Shown here in pieces: positions 27,663 through 36,141 of a stretch of 64,000 bases of DNA. Under the pieces are notes generated by a model, which was not told the origin of the DNA, did not search any database, and was given only the letters and a program-made list of their open reading frames with translations. Position 1 is the first letter of the stretch. Every line of letters starts with the position of its first letter. Both the position numbers and the translations under genes were made by a program. This stretch comes from Shinella granuli (GTDB lineage Bacteria > Pseudomonadota > Alphaproteobacteria > Rhizobiales > Rhizobiaceae), in the NCBI RefSeq assembly GCF_004341885.1, contig NZ_SLVX01000002.1, positions 372,001 to 436,000 of the forward strand, in the 5' to 3' direction.

Positions 27663-29858
27663 ATGAAAACCCGTTCGATCACCGCCGCGCTCGCCGCGGT
27701 TCTCGCCGCATCGGTGGCTTCCGCCGCCAGCGCCGAGCCTGTATTCAATCGTATTGCGTCCTTCGCCGTCGCCGACAACCTGCCCGAGGGCGTGGACAAG
27801 GCGACGCCGACCTCGTCCGAAATCATCACCGCTTCCGAAGACGGCAACACGCTCGTCTATTCCGACAGCCCGAACAAGGCGATCGGCTTCATCGACATAT
27901 CGGACGCCAAGGCCCCGAAGGCCGGCGGCTCCCTTTCCTTCGAGGGCGAGCCGACCTCGGTCACCATCGCGGCCGGCAAGGCGCTCGTCGCGATCAACAC
28001 GCGCGAGAGCTTCGTGAAGCCGTCGGGCGTCCTCGCCCAGGTCGATCTTGCCTCCAAGGCCATCGATGCGACCTGCGATCTCGGCGGCCAGCCGGATTCG
28101 ATCGCCCTCAACAAGGACAGGACGATCGCCGCCATCGCCATCGAGAACGAGCGCGACGAGGAGGTCAATGACGGCGCCATCCCGCAGATGCCGGCCGGCG
28201 ATCTCGTGCTGCTCTCCCTCAAGGACGGCATCGTCGATTGCGGCTCGATCAAGCACGTCACGCTGACCGGCCTTGCCGATGTCGCCGGCGACGACCCGGA
28301 ACCGGAGTTCGTCGACTTCAACAGCCTCGACGAAGTGGCCCTGACGCTGCAGGAAAACAACCACATCGTCATCATCGACGGCAAGACGGGCACGGTGAAG
28401 AACCATTTCTCCGCCGGCACGGTCAGCCTCGAAGGCATCGACACGAAGAAGGACGGCGCGCTCAAGTTCACCGGCGAGATGAAGGATGTCGCCCGCGAGC
28501 CCGACGCCGTGAAGTGGCTGGACGACAACCGACTGGTCGTCGCCAATGAAGGCGACTGGAAGGGCGGCGCGCGCGGCTTCACCATCTTCGACAAGCAGGG
28601 CAAGGTTCTCTACGAGAACGGCGCCGGCTTCGAGCGCGAGATCGCCAGGATCGGCCACTACCCGGACAAGCGCAACAAGAAGGGCATCGAGCCGGAAGGC
28701 ATGGAAGCCGCGAAATTCGGCGACGACAACCTGTTCTTCGTTCTGGCCGAGCGTGCTTCGATCGTCGGCGTCTACAAGGATACCGGCGGCGAGCCCGAGC
28801 TTCTCCAGTTGCTGCCCTCGGGCGTCGGCCCGGAAGGCGCCGTCGCGATCCCTAGCCGCAACCTCTTCGTGACCGCCAACGAAACCGACCTCGTCGAGGG
28901 CGGCGGCGCCCGTTCGCACGTCATGATCTACGAGCGTGCGGAAGGGGAGGCTGCCTATCCGCAGATCGTCTCCAACGACAAGGACGGCGAACTGATCGGC
29001 TTCGGCGCCCTCTCGGGTCTCGCCCCGGTCAAGGACAAGCCGGGCATGCTCTATGCCGTCAACGATTCCTTCTACGCCTTGCAGCCGACGATCTTCACGA
29101 TCGACGCCACCGCGAAGCCGGCGAGGATCGTCGATGCGCTGCGCATCACCCGGGGCGGCGCTGCCGCCCAGAAGCTCGATAGCGAAGGCCTGACGCCGGA
29201 TGGTGAAGGCGGCTTCTGGCTCGCCAATGAAGGCGATGCCGACAAGCTCGTCAGCCACGCCATCCTCCATGTGGACGAAAAGGGCGAGATCCAGAAGGAA
29301 ATCGCCATTCCCGCCGCGCTGCGCGCCGGCGAGACGCGGTTCGGCTTTGAAGGCATCACCAGTGTCGGCGAAGGCGATGACAAGGTGCTGTGGATGGCCA
29401 TGCAGCGCGAATGGGGCGACGACGAGAAGGGTTTCGTGAAGCTCGTCTCCTACAAGCCCTCCTCGAAGGAATGGGGCGCCGTGCGCTACCCGCTCGAAAA
29501 GACGGAAAGCGGCTGGGTCGGCCTTTCCGAAATCACCGTCCACGGCGACCATGCCTACATCATCGAGCGTGACAACCTGATCGGCCAGGCCGCCAGGCTG
29601 AAGAAGCTCTACCGCGTGGCGCTCGCGGACCTGAAGCCGGCCGCGCTCGGCGGCGAACTGCCCGTCGTCAGGAAGGAAGAGGTTCGCGACCTCATCCCGG
29701 ACCTCAAGGCCGCCACCAACGGTTTCGTCGTCGACAAGGTCGAAGGTTTTGCCATCGACGCCGCCGGCAACGGCTTCGTCGTGACCGACAATGACGGCGT
29801 CGACGATTCCTCCGGCGAGACGCTGTTCTTCGGCATCGGCCCGATGAACGCCATGTAA
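27663..29858 (+). CDS. Secreted beta-propeller protein with phytase-like esterase domain
   Basis: 731 residues. The signal peptide is MKTRSITAALAAVLAASVAS with cleavage after ASA. The N-terminal half is a choice-of-anchor/alkaline-phosphatase-like propeller (about 30-400). The C-terminal half is an esterase-like phytase domain (about 420-720) with GFEGITSVGEGDD, GWVGLSEITVHGDHAYIIERDN and VEGFAIDAAGNGFVVTDNDGVDDS. Likely periplasmic or exported phosphoesterase for scavenging organic phosphate, in line with the Pho box upstream. The exact substrate is not known. SD GGAGG. It stands alone between hupB and a convergent marR. Confidence 0.82.
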   Translation: MKTRSITAALAAVLAASVASAASAEPVFNRIASFAVADNLPEGVDKATPTSSEIITASEDGNTLVYSDSPNKAIGFIDISDAKAPKAGGSLSFEGEPTSVTIAAGKALVAINTRESFVKPSGVLAQVDLASKAIDATCDLGGQPDSIALNKDRTIAAIAIENERDEEVNDGAIPQMPAGDLVLLSLKDGIVDCGSIKHVTLTGLADVAGDDPEPEFVDFNSLDEVALTLQENNHIVIIDGKTGTVKNHFSAGTVSLEGIDTKKDGALKFTGEMKDVAREPDAVKWLDDNRLVVANEGDWKGGARGFTIFDKQGKVLYENGAGFEREIARIGHYPDKRNKKGIEPEGMEAAKFGDDNLFFVLAERASIVGVYKDTGGEPELLQLLPSGVGPEGAVAIPSRNLFVTANETDLVEGGGARSHVMIYERAEGEAAYPQIVSNDKDGELIGFGALSGLAPVKDKPGMLYAVNDSFYALQPTIFTIDATAKPARIVDALRITRGGAAAQKLDSEGLTPDGEGGFWLANEGDADKLVSHAILHVDEKGEIQKEIAIPAALRAGETRFGFEGITSVGEGDDKVLWMAMQREWGDDEKGFVKLVSYKPSSKEWGAVRYPLEKTESGWVGLSEITVHGDHAYIIERDNLIGQAARLKKLYRVALADLKPAALGGELPVVRKEEVRDLIPDLKAATNGFVVDKVEGFAIDAAGNGFVVTDNDGVDDSSGETLFFGIGPMNAM

Positions 29859-29887
29859 GCTGGCCGCGTCACGGCTCGTTGCTCCAA

Positions 29888-29914
29888 CCTTCTCCCCCGC
29901 CTGCGGGGAGAAGG
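29888..29914. repeat. Palindromic intergenic repeat unit
   Basis: CCTTCTCCCC (29888-29897) and GGGGAGAAGG (29905-29914) form a perfect 10-bp stem with a 7-nt loop. CTTCTCCCC/GGGGAGAAG hairpins of this kind recur between genes in rhizobial genomes. Only one copy was noticed here. Confidence 0.5.
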
Positions 29915-29955
29915 CAGCGGGACGAGGAGCCGGCTGCCGAACGCTTCAAACGAAA

Positions 29956-29989
29956 AAGGCCGGGATCGCAGGATCCCGGCCTTTTTGTT
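29956..29989. terminator. Bidirectional terminator between phytase-like gene and marR
   Basis: 10-bp stem GGCCGGGATC / GATCCCGGCC with a GCAG loop, A-tract on the left and TTTTTGTT on the right. It serves both convergent genes. Confidence 0.8.
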
Positions 29990-30006
29990 CGTCATTGCCG
30001 CCCGGC

Positions 30007-30501
30007 TCAGCCGATGGCGCGCAAGGGTCGCACGGGCGCCGTATCGCTGCCGCTCTCGGCCTTGTCCCGTTCCCGCTGCAATTCTTCGGTCTTCTCGCTG
30101 AGGCAGCGGACGATTTCCTTGAGGTGCTGCTTCTGGTCTTCGGTCAGCACCGCGAAGATCGCCTCGATCGTCTTGTGCTGCGGCTGCTGGGCGGCGGAGA
30201 TCACCGTGCGGCCCATATCCGTGATCGAGACGATCTTGGCACGGCGGTCCTTCGGGTCCGGCTCGCGCTTGACGAGCTTGTCGCGCTCCAGCCCGTCGAT
30301 CGCTTCCGTCACCGTGCGGGGCGCGAAACCGAGCGCGCAGGCGATGTCCGTCGAGCGCTGCGGGCCCTGACATTCCAGAAGAAGCAGGAACTTGCTGCGG
30401 GCAAGCGACACGCCTTCGTCCATCATGCACTCGTTCACCAGGCGACTCACCTGATGGTAGAGTTTGAACATGCCCTGGGAGATTTCTATCGTGCTACTCA
30501 T
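30007..30501 (-). CDS. MarR-family transcriptional regulator
   Basis: 164 residues. The winged helix-turn-helix is visible: QRSTDIACALGFAPRTVTEAIDGLE and the wing LVKREPDPKDRRAKIVSITDMG. MarR proteins are dimeric repressors released by small ligands. The chosen ATG (MSSTIEIS) has no SD, and AT-rich -10-like sequence lies close upstream on this strand, so a very short or absent leader is possible; MFKLYHQ further in is an alternative start. Divergent to the yhaO-like gene, which it may control. Confidence 0.85.
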   Translation of the reverse strand: MSSTIEISQGMFKLYHQVSRLVNECMMDEGVSLARSKFLLLLECQGPQRSTDIACALGFAPRTVTEAIDGLERDKLVKREPDPKDRRAKIVSITDMGRTVISAAQQPQHKTIEAIFAVLTEDQKQHLKEIVRCLSEKTEELQRERDKAESGSDTAPVRPLRAIG

Positions 30502-30538
30502 GAGGGGAAATATAGGTATTATGAGGGACCATGTCAAA

Positions 30539-30569
30539 TGATCACGAAGTTTTTCGGATAATTTGATCA
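30539..30569. promoter_or_regulatory. Paired TGATCA sites upstream of marR
   Basis: TGATCA occurs at 30539-30544 and 30564-30569, centres 25 bp apart, in AT-rich sequence between marR and the divergent yhaO-like gene. They are possible operator sites for the regulator; no further support. Confidence 0.25.
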
Positions 30570-30729
30570 TATATATTGAACGATCTCTGTAAATGCGAAC
30601 GGTCAGGCAAGCGACGTTATTTCCGCCCTTTTCCGGATTTTTCCGGGCGGGACGATTTCTCTCCTGCATAACCCTGTCGAGGAAGCGCCAAGCATTGACC
30701 CGGCGGAAGGGGAAAGCGATTGTCCGACC

Positions 30730-31998
30730 ATGTCGTTCCGCTTCATCCACACCGCCGATCTCCATCTCGATTCGCCCCTGACATCGCTCGCTTTGCGCAA
30801 TGCCGAGCTTGGCGAACTGGTGCGCGGGGCGACGCGCAAGGCGCTGGAGCGCATCGTCGATCTTGCGATCACGGAGGCCGTCGACGCGCTCATCATCGCC
30901 GGCGATCTCTACGACGGCTCGCAGACCTCCATGGCGACGGCGCTCTTCCTGATGGAGCAGATGCGCCGGCTGGAGGCGGCCGGCATCCGCGTCTTCCTCA
31001 TTCGCGGCAATCACGACGCCCAGTCGCAGATCACCCGCGAACTGACCTTTCCGCCGAACGTGCACGTCTTCGACGGCCGCGGGAAGCCGGTGAGGGCGGG
31101 CATATTGGCGAGCGGCCGTGAAATCCACGTGCACGGCATCAGCTTTGCCCATCCCCATGCCCCGGCCTCGCTGCTGCCGGGCTTCCGCGCACCGGTGCCG
31201 GACGCCGTCAATATTGGCCTCATGCACACCAGCCTTGCCGGCGCGAGCCGCCACGATCCCTATGCGCCCGTCGGCATAGCCGATCTTGCCGCGCACGGCT
31301 TCGACTACTGGGCGCTCGGCCATATCCACCAGCGCCGGGTGCATCTCGAAAAGCCGTGGATCGTCATGCCCGGCAATCCGCAGGGCCGCGACATCAACGA
31401 GGGCGGGCCGAAGGGCGTGACGCTCGCCACCGTGGAGGACGACGGCACGATCACCTGCGCTGCGCATCCGGTTGCCGTCGCGCTGTTCGAGCGGCTTTCC
31501 ATTGATCTCTCCGGCATCGACGACTGGCATGGCATGCTCGACCGCGCCGAAGCCGTGCTGGCAGAGGCGCGGGCGGAGGCGGGCGGCGCCCATCTCGTCG
31601 CGCGCCTCGCCCTTGCCGGCGCCACGCCGCTCGCCTGGCGCCTGCGCCGCGACGAGGACCTCTTGACCGCCGAATTGCAGAACCTTGCCGCTTCGCTCGG
31701 CGAATGCTGGATCGAGGCGGTGGAGCTTGCCGTCTCCGCGCCGCTGGCGGCGGCGGGCGCCGATGCCGGCCCGCTCGCCGAGCTGTCGCGCCTGGTGCGC
31801 GAGGATGTCGTCGGCAACCACGCCTACCGGGAGGAACTGCGCGAGACGCTGGCCGATCTCCTGCGCCAGCTCCCCAAGGAGGCGCGCGGCCTGCTGGCGG
31901 CGGACGAGGCGGCGGAAGAAGCCCTGCTCCACGACCTCGCCCTCCAGGGCGCCGATGCCGTCCTTGCCCGCCTCGGCGGCGAAAACGCGGGGGCATAG
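30730..31998 (+). CDS. YhaO/SbcD-like metallophosphoesterase (DNA repair exonuclease family)
   Basis: 422 residues. Mre11/SbcD metal motifs are all present: HTADLHLDSP, GDLYDG, RGNHDAQS, LMHTS and GHIHQRR. The C-terminal part (about 260-422) is a helical cap specific to the YhaO group. It probably acts as a nuclease with the large ATPase encoded 3 nt downstream, as SbcD with SbcC. No SD is obvious. Activity on DNA ends is inferred from the family. Confidence 0.88.
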   Translation: MSFRFIHTADLHLDSPLTSLALRNAELGELVRGATRKALERIVDLAITEAVDALIIAGDLYDGSQTSMATALFLMEQMRRLEAAGIRVFLIRGNHDAQSQITRELTFPPNVHVFDGRGKPVRAGILASGREIHVHGISFAHPHAPASLLPGFRAPVPDAVNIGLMHTSLAGASRHDPYAPVGIADLAAHGFDYWALGHIHQRRVHLEKPWIVMPGNPQGRDINEGGPKGVTLATVEDDGTITCAAHPVAVALFERLSIDLSGIDDWHGMLDRAEAVLAEARAEAGGAHLVARLALAGATPLAWRLRRDEDLLTAELQNLAASLGECWIEAVELAVSAPLAAAGADAGPLAELSRLVREDVVGNHAYREELRETLADLLRQLPKEARGLLAADEAAEEALLHDLALQGADAVLARLGGENAGA

Positions 31999-32001
31999 CC
32001 G

Positions 32002-35000
32002 ATGCGTCTCGATCGCCTGGACCTCGTCCGTTACGGGAAATTCACCGACCGCAGCCTCGATTTCGGCACGGCCATGCCGGGCAAGCCGGATTTCCATCTC
32101 GTCTACGGCCCCAACGAGGCGGGCAAGTCGACGCTCTTCTCCGCCTATCTCGATCTGCTCTTCGGCATCGAGAAATCCAGCGCCTACGGCTTCCTGCATC
32201 CCTATGCCCTGATGCGCGTCGGCGGGCAGTTCTCCGTCGGGGCCGAGCGTCACGAGGCCTATCGCCTGAAGCGCAACCAGGCCTCGCTCGTTTCCGCCGA
32301 CGACCGGCCCCTGCCGGAGACGCTCTTTGCCGCCGTGCTCGGCGGCATGGACCGCAATGCCTACCGCACCATGTTCTCGCTCGACGACGAGAGCATCGAG
32401 AAGGGCGGCGAGGACATCCTGAAGAGCGAGGGCGAGCTCGGGGCGATGCTCTTTTCCGCCAGCTCCGGCCTTTCCGACATGGCCACGGGCCTTGCGGCGC
32501 TGAAGGCAGAGGCCGACGAATTCTACCGCCCCTCCGGCCGCAAGCACGGGCTTTCGGCCCTCAAGGCGGATATCGAGGCACTGGCGGCCGAGCGCAAGGC
32601 GCTCGACGTCGCCGCCCGCGACTACGGCCTGCTGGTGCGCGAGCGCGATGCCGCCGCCGGGCGGCACGGCGAGATGACCGCCGCCCGGACCGAGGTGCGC
32701 GCCGCGCTGGCGCAGGTCGAGCGCAGCCTCTCCGCGCTGCCCTACCTCAGGCGCCTGCGGGCGCTGCGCGCCGAACTCGGCGCCTTCGACCTCGGCGAAT
32801 CGCCGCCGGCCGGCTGGCGGTCGCTTTCCGGCGAACTGGCGCGCGAGGAGGCGGAAATCGCCGCCCGCGCCGCGCGCATGGAGGCGGAGCGCCTGCATCT
32901 TGCCGAGGAGCTGGCGGCGCTGCCCGAGGACGAGGCTGTGCTGGCCGCGGAGGCCGATATCACGGCCCTGGCCGGTTCCGCGCTCGAAGCCCGGTTCCGC
33001 ACGGCGGCGATGGATCTTGCCTCCCGCGAGGCGGAGCGGGAGCGGGTCGCCGTTTCCATCGGGGCGAACCTCGCCGCGCTCGGGCTGCCCGCGGATGCCG
33101 ACCTGGCCGGCATCCTGCTTCCTCCCGGGCTTGGCGAAAAGCTTTCATCCCTTCTGTCGCGGCGCGCGACCCTTGCCGAACGCGCCGAGACGGCGCTTCG
33201 CGAACGTGCCGAGGCCGAGCGGGCGCTCGCTGCCGCCGGCGAGGGGTCCGGTAGCGTTTCCGAGGAGGATGCGCAGGCGGATGCGGCACTGCAATCAAGG
33301 CTCGCTGCCGCCCTGCGCACCGCCCGGTCCGGCGATCTTTCTGCGCGCCTTCGCGAGGCCCGGCGCCTCGTCGCGCTGGCACGGCAGGATGCCGATGGCG
33401 CCATGGCCCGCCTCGTCCCCTGGTCCGGCACCGCAGCGGCACTCGAGGGCATGGCGGTTCCGCCGCCGGCCGAAATCGAAGGCCTGCGCAAACGATACGA
33501 CGCGGCCGACGAGGCCCTGCATCGTCAACGGGAGCAGGTTGCCGCGCTGGAACTGGACGTCGCCTCCGCCCGCGCGACGCTCGCGGCGCTGCAAAAGGCG
33601 ACCGGCGCCGCCGGCGAAGAGCAGGCGAGCCATCTGCGGGCGGTGCGCGAAACGGCCTGGCAGACGCATCTCGGGATTCTCGACAGGGCTTCCGCCGCCG
33701 CCTTCGAGCAGGCCATGCGCGACGACGACCGGGCTTCGGATGCGCGCCTGCGCAATGCCGACCGCCTTTCGGACCTGCGCCTTCTGGAACGGACGGTCGC
33801 GGAAGGCATGGCGCGGCTGGAAACCCTGCGCGGTGAGGTGACGCGTCTGGCAGAGGCGCGGGCGGCCATCGAAGCGCAGGTATCCTCGCTTGCCGGGAGC
33901 CTCGGCCTGCCCGAAGGAACGGCGCTGGCAGACGTTGCCGGCTGGCTGGAGCGACGGACGGCGGTGCTGGACGCGCTTGGCAGGCTCGCGCAGCGCACGG
34001 TCGAAGCCGATCTCGTCGACAGGGAGAGGCGCGACGTGCTGGCGCGGCTGGCGGCGCTGCTTGGCGAAGCGCCGGCCGAGGATGGCCCGTTCGAGGAGGC
34101 GTTGTTCCTTGCCGAGGACCGGCTGGAAACATGGAAGGCGACGGAAGCCCGGCGGCTTGCCGCGGCCGCGCAGCTTGCCCGGCTGAAGGCCGATGCGGAT
34201 ATGCGCGGCAAGGCCGCGGAAGACGCCACGGCGGCGCTTGCGGCATGGCAGGCGGCATGGGACCGGGACATCGCCGGCACCTGGCTCGCAAGGCAGGAGG
34301 CACCCGTCGCCCTGGACCGCATCGCCGCCTTCCTTCCGGCGTTGCAAGCGCTCGCCCAGAATGTCGAACGACGCGGGGAGTTCGATCACCGGATCGCCGG
34401 CATGCGCCGCGACCAGCAGGATTACGCCGGCCATGCCCGCCGTCTTGCCGAGCGTCTTGCCGAGCCGTTCGACGCCGAGGACCCGCTTTCCACCGTCGCG
34501 GCTTTCGGCCGGCGGCGCGCTGCGGCAACGGCGGTGCGCCAGCGGCGTGAGGCGATCGACAAGGCAGTGCTGCGCCTTGACGAGGAGGAGAGGGCGCTGG
34601 ACGAGCGCCGCGCGGTGCTCGTCGCACGGCTTTCGGAGGTCTATGCCGTCCTCGGCTGCGACACGCTCGCGGAGGCGGACCTCATGCTCGACGCCTACCG
34701 CAAGCGCGACGAGATCCTGGCGCGCGTCCACGATGTCGGGCGCGACCTTGCCCAGCAACTGCGCACGGAAACGGTCGAGGAGGCCGAGGCGCTGCTCTCG
34801 GCGGTCGACGACGACCAGCTTGCCGCGGAGAAGGACGACCTCTCCGCACGGCTGGAAGAGCTCGACCGCGCGGTGCAGGAACAGCACCTGCTGCGGGCGC
34901 GGGCGGAGGAGGCGCTGGCGAAGGTCGCCGGCAGCGACGCGGCGGCGGTGCTGGAGGAGCGGCGCCGCACGGTGCTGATCGACCTTGCCGAGAAGTCGCG

Positions 35001-35472
35001 GCGCTATCTGGCGACGCGCGCCGGCATCCTGGCGGCCGAACAGGCGCTGCGGCTCTACCGCGAGCGTCACCGCAGCGCGATGATGGAGCGCGCGTCCCGG
35101 ACCTTCCGCGACATCACGGCGGGCGAATATACCGGCCTTTCGACGATCCTCGAAAAGGACAGCGAATATCTCGTCGTCAATGCCGCGTCCGGCGGCTCGA
35201 AGCTGGCGAAGGATCTGTCCAAGGGCACGCGCTTCCAGCTCTATCTGGCGCTACGCGTGGCGGGCTACCACGAGATCGCCGCCAGCCGCGAGATCGTGCC
35301 CTTCATCGCCGACGACATCATGGAGACCTTCGACGACCGGCGTGCGCTCAATGCCCTGACGGTGATGGGGGCGATGGCGACGGGCGGGCAGGTGATCTAC
35401 CTCACCCATCACGAGCATCTCTGCGATCTCGCGAAAAAGGCCTGCCCCGACGTCACGATCCATGAATTGTGA
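32002..35472 (+). CDS. YhaN/SbcC-like AAA ATPase with long coiled coils
   Basis: 1156 residues. Walker A GPNEAGKST is at about 36-44, within a YhaN-type N-terminus (LVYGPNEAGKSTLFSAYLDLLFG). A long alanine/arginine/glutamate-rich coiled coil fills residues 200-1030. The C-terminal ATPase lobe has an ABC-like signature (SGGSKLAKDLSKGTRFQLYLALR) and Walker B FIADDIMETFDDRR. Dimers likely form an SMC-like clamp holding the nuclease encoded just upstream. Translationally linked to it. Relatives are usually annotated as chromosome-segregation or DNA-repair ATPases. Confidence 0.88.
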   Translation: MRLDRLDLVRYGKFTDRSLDFGTAMPGKPDFHLVYGPNEAGKSTLFSAYLDLLFGIEKSSAYGFLHPYALMRVGGQFSVGAERHEAYRLKRNQASLVSADDRPLPETLFAAVLGGMDRNAYRTMFSLDDESIEKGGEDILKSEGELGAMLFSASSGLSDMATGLAALKAEADEFYRPSGRKHGLSALKADIEALAAERKALDVAARDYGLLVRERDAAAGRHGEMTAARTEVRAALAQVERSLSALPYLRRLRALRAELGAFDLGESPPAGWRSLSGELAREEAEIAARAARMEAERLHLAEELAALPEDEAVLAAEADITALAGSALEARFRTAAMDLASREAERERVAVSIGANLAALGLPADADLAGILLPPGLGEKLSSLLSRRATLAERAETALRERAEAERALAAAGEGSGSVSEEDAQADAALQSRLAAALRTARSGDLSARLREARRLVALARQDADGAMARLVPWSGTAAALEGMAVPPPAEIEGLRKRYDAADEALHRQREQVAALELDVASARATLAALQKATGAAGEEQASHLRAVRETAWQTHLGILDRASAAAFEQAMRDDDRASDARLRNADRLSDLRLLERTVAEGMARLETLRGEVTRLAEARAAIEAQVSSLAGSLGLPEGTALADVAGWLERRTAVLDALGRLAQRTVEADLVDRERRDVLARLAALLGEAPAEDGPFEEALFLAEDRLETWKATEARRLAAAAQLARLKADADMRGKAAEDATAALAAWQAAWDRDIAGTWLARQEAPVALDRIAAFLPALQALAQNVERRGEFDHRIAGMRRDQQDYAGHARRLAERLAEPFDAEDPLSTVAAFGRRRAAATAVRQRREAIDKAVLRLDEEERALDERRAVLVARLSEVYAVLGCDTLAEADLMLDAYRKRDEILARVHDVGRDLAQQLRTETVEEAEALLSAVDDDQLAAEKDDLSARLEELDRAVQEQHLLRARAEEALAKVAGSDAAAVLEERRRTVLIDLAEKSRRYLATRAGILAAEQALRLYRERHRSAMMERASRTFRDITAGEYTGLSTILEKDSEYLVVNAASGGSKLAKDLSKGTRFQLYLALRVAGYHEIAASREIVPFIADDIMETFDDRRALNALTVMGAMATGGQVIYLTHHEHLCDLAKKACPDVTIHEL

Positions 35473-35610
35473 GGCCTGAAACGTTAAAGCGTAAAGGAAG
35501 CGTTGGCGTCAAAACTTGACTTGGCCGATGGTAAGTGGTTCTTGGCGCCCCATCGGCATTGCTGCGAAGCCTGCTTCGCGCGGCGCTCCGCCCTGAAGAA
35601 ACGGACGGGT

Positions 35611-36033
35611 ATGACGTTGAGGACCGGCAGAGAAGCGACGATCTGGGAGCGGGGTTTTGCGCCCGTCGGCTTCCTCGTGCTGCTCGTCACCCTGTTCCTG
35701 TCGCAGTTTTCCCTGCCCGATAGTGCGAACGGCGCCGGCCATCCGCCGCGGGCCGCCGCCGAAGGCGGCGTTGCGCCGTCGCCGCTCTCGGCCTCCGGCG
35801 ACGAGATGTGGCTCCCGGCAAGCGGCCATGCCGAGCGGCGGGTCGCCAAGGCCAAGAGCGGCCTGCCGGAGGGCGATGCCGCCGGCAAGGCGCTCGCCTC
35901 GGGCGCCGGTGTCGTGCTCTATCCCTTCGAGACCGCCGCCGCGGTGGTCTTTGCCGCTGTCGACGATGCGGCGCCCGCCCGCCTGGGCCCGGCATCCTTC
36001 CGCAGTCGTGCGCCCCCGGCGCTTTCCGCCTGA
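35611..36033 (+). CDS. Hypothetical single-pass membrane protein upstream of secDF
   Basis: About 140 residues from the ATG at 35611. One hydrophobic helix (FAPVGFLVLLVTLFLSQF, about 14-32) is followed by an Ala/Pro/Gly-rich tail without recognised domain. The frame is open back to about 35503 and a TTG start there would add 36 residues. Codon use is like its neighbours. No SD is clear. Function unknown; reality of the gene is uncertain. Confidence 0.45.
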   Translation: MTLRTGREATIWERGFAPVGFLVLLVTLFLSQFSLPDSANGAGHPPRAAAEGGVAPSPLSASGDEMWLPASGHAERRVAKAKSGLPEGDAAGKALASGAGVVLYPFETAAAVVFAAVDDAAPARLGPASFRSRAPPALSA

Positions 36034-36141
36034 GGCCCTGTGGCGTCCTTGCACGCCGCGCCATTCATTCGAAATTCCGATTCCCGCGGACGGCGCCGGC
36101 TTCACGTCGCGCCCGTCCGGCAGTCTAGATGGAAAAGACCC

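Noticed and set aside
27522-29552. 676-codon open frame antisense to the phytase-like gene
   Set aside because: Shadow of the secreted protein gene, without start signals.
30502-32898. Upstream extension of the MarR frame to 963 codons
   Set aside because: It runs antisense through the YhaO and YhaN genes; only the last 164 codons form a MarR protein.
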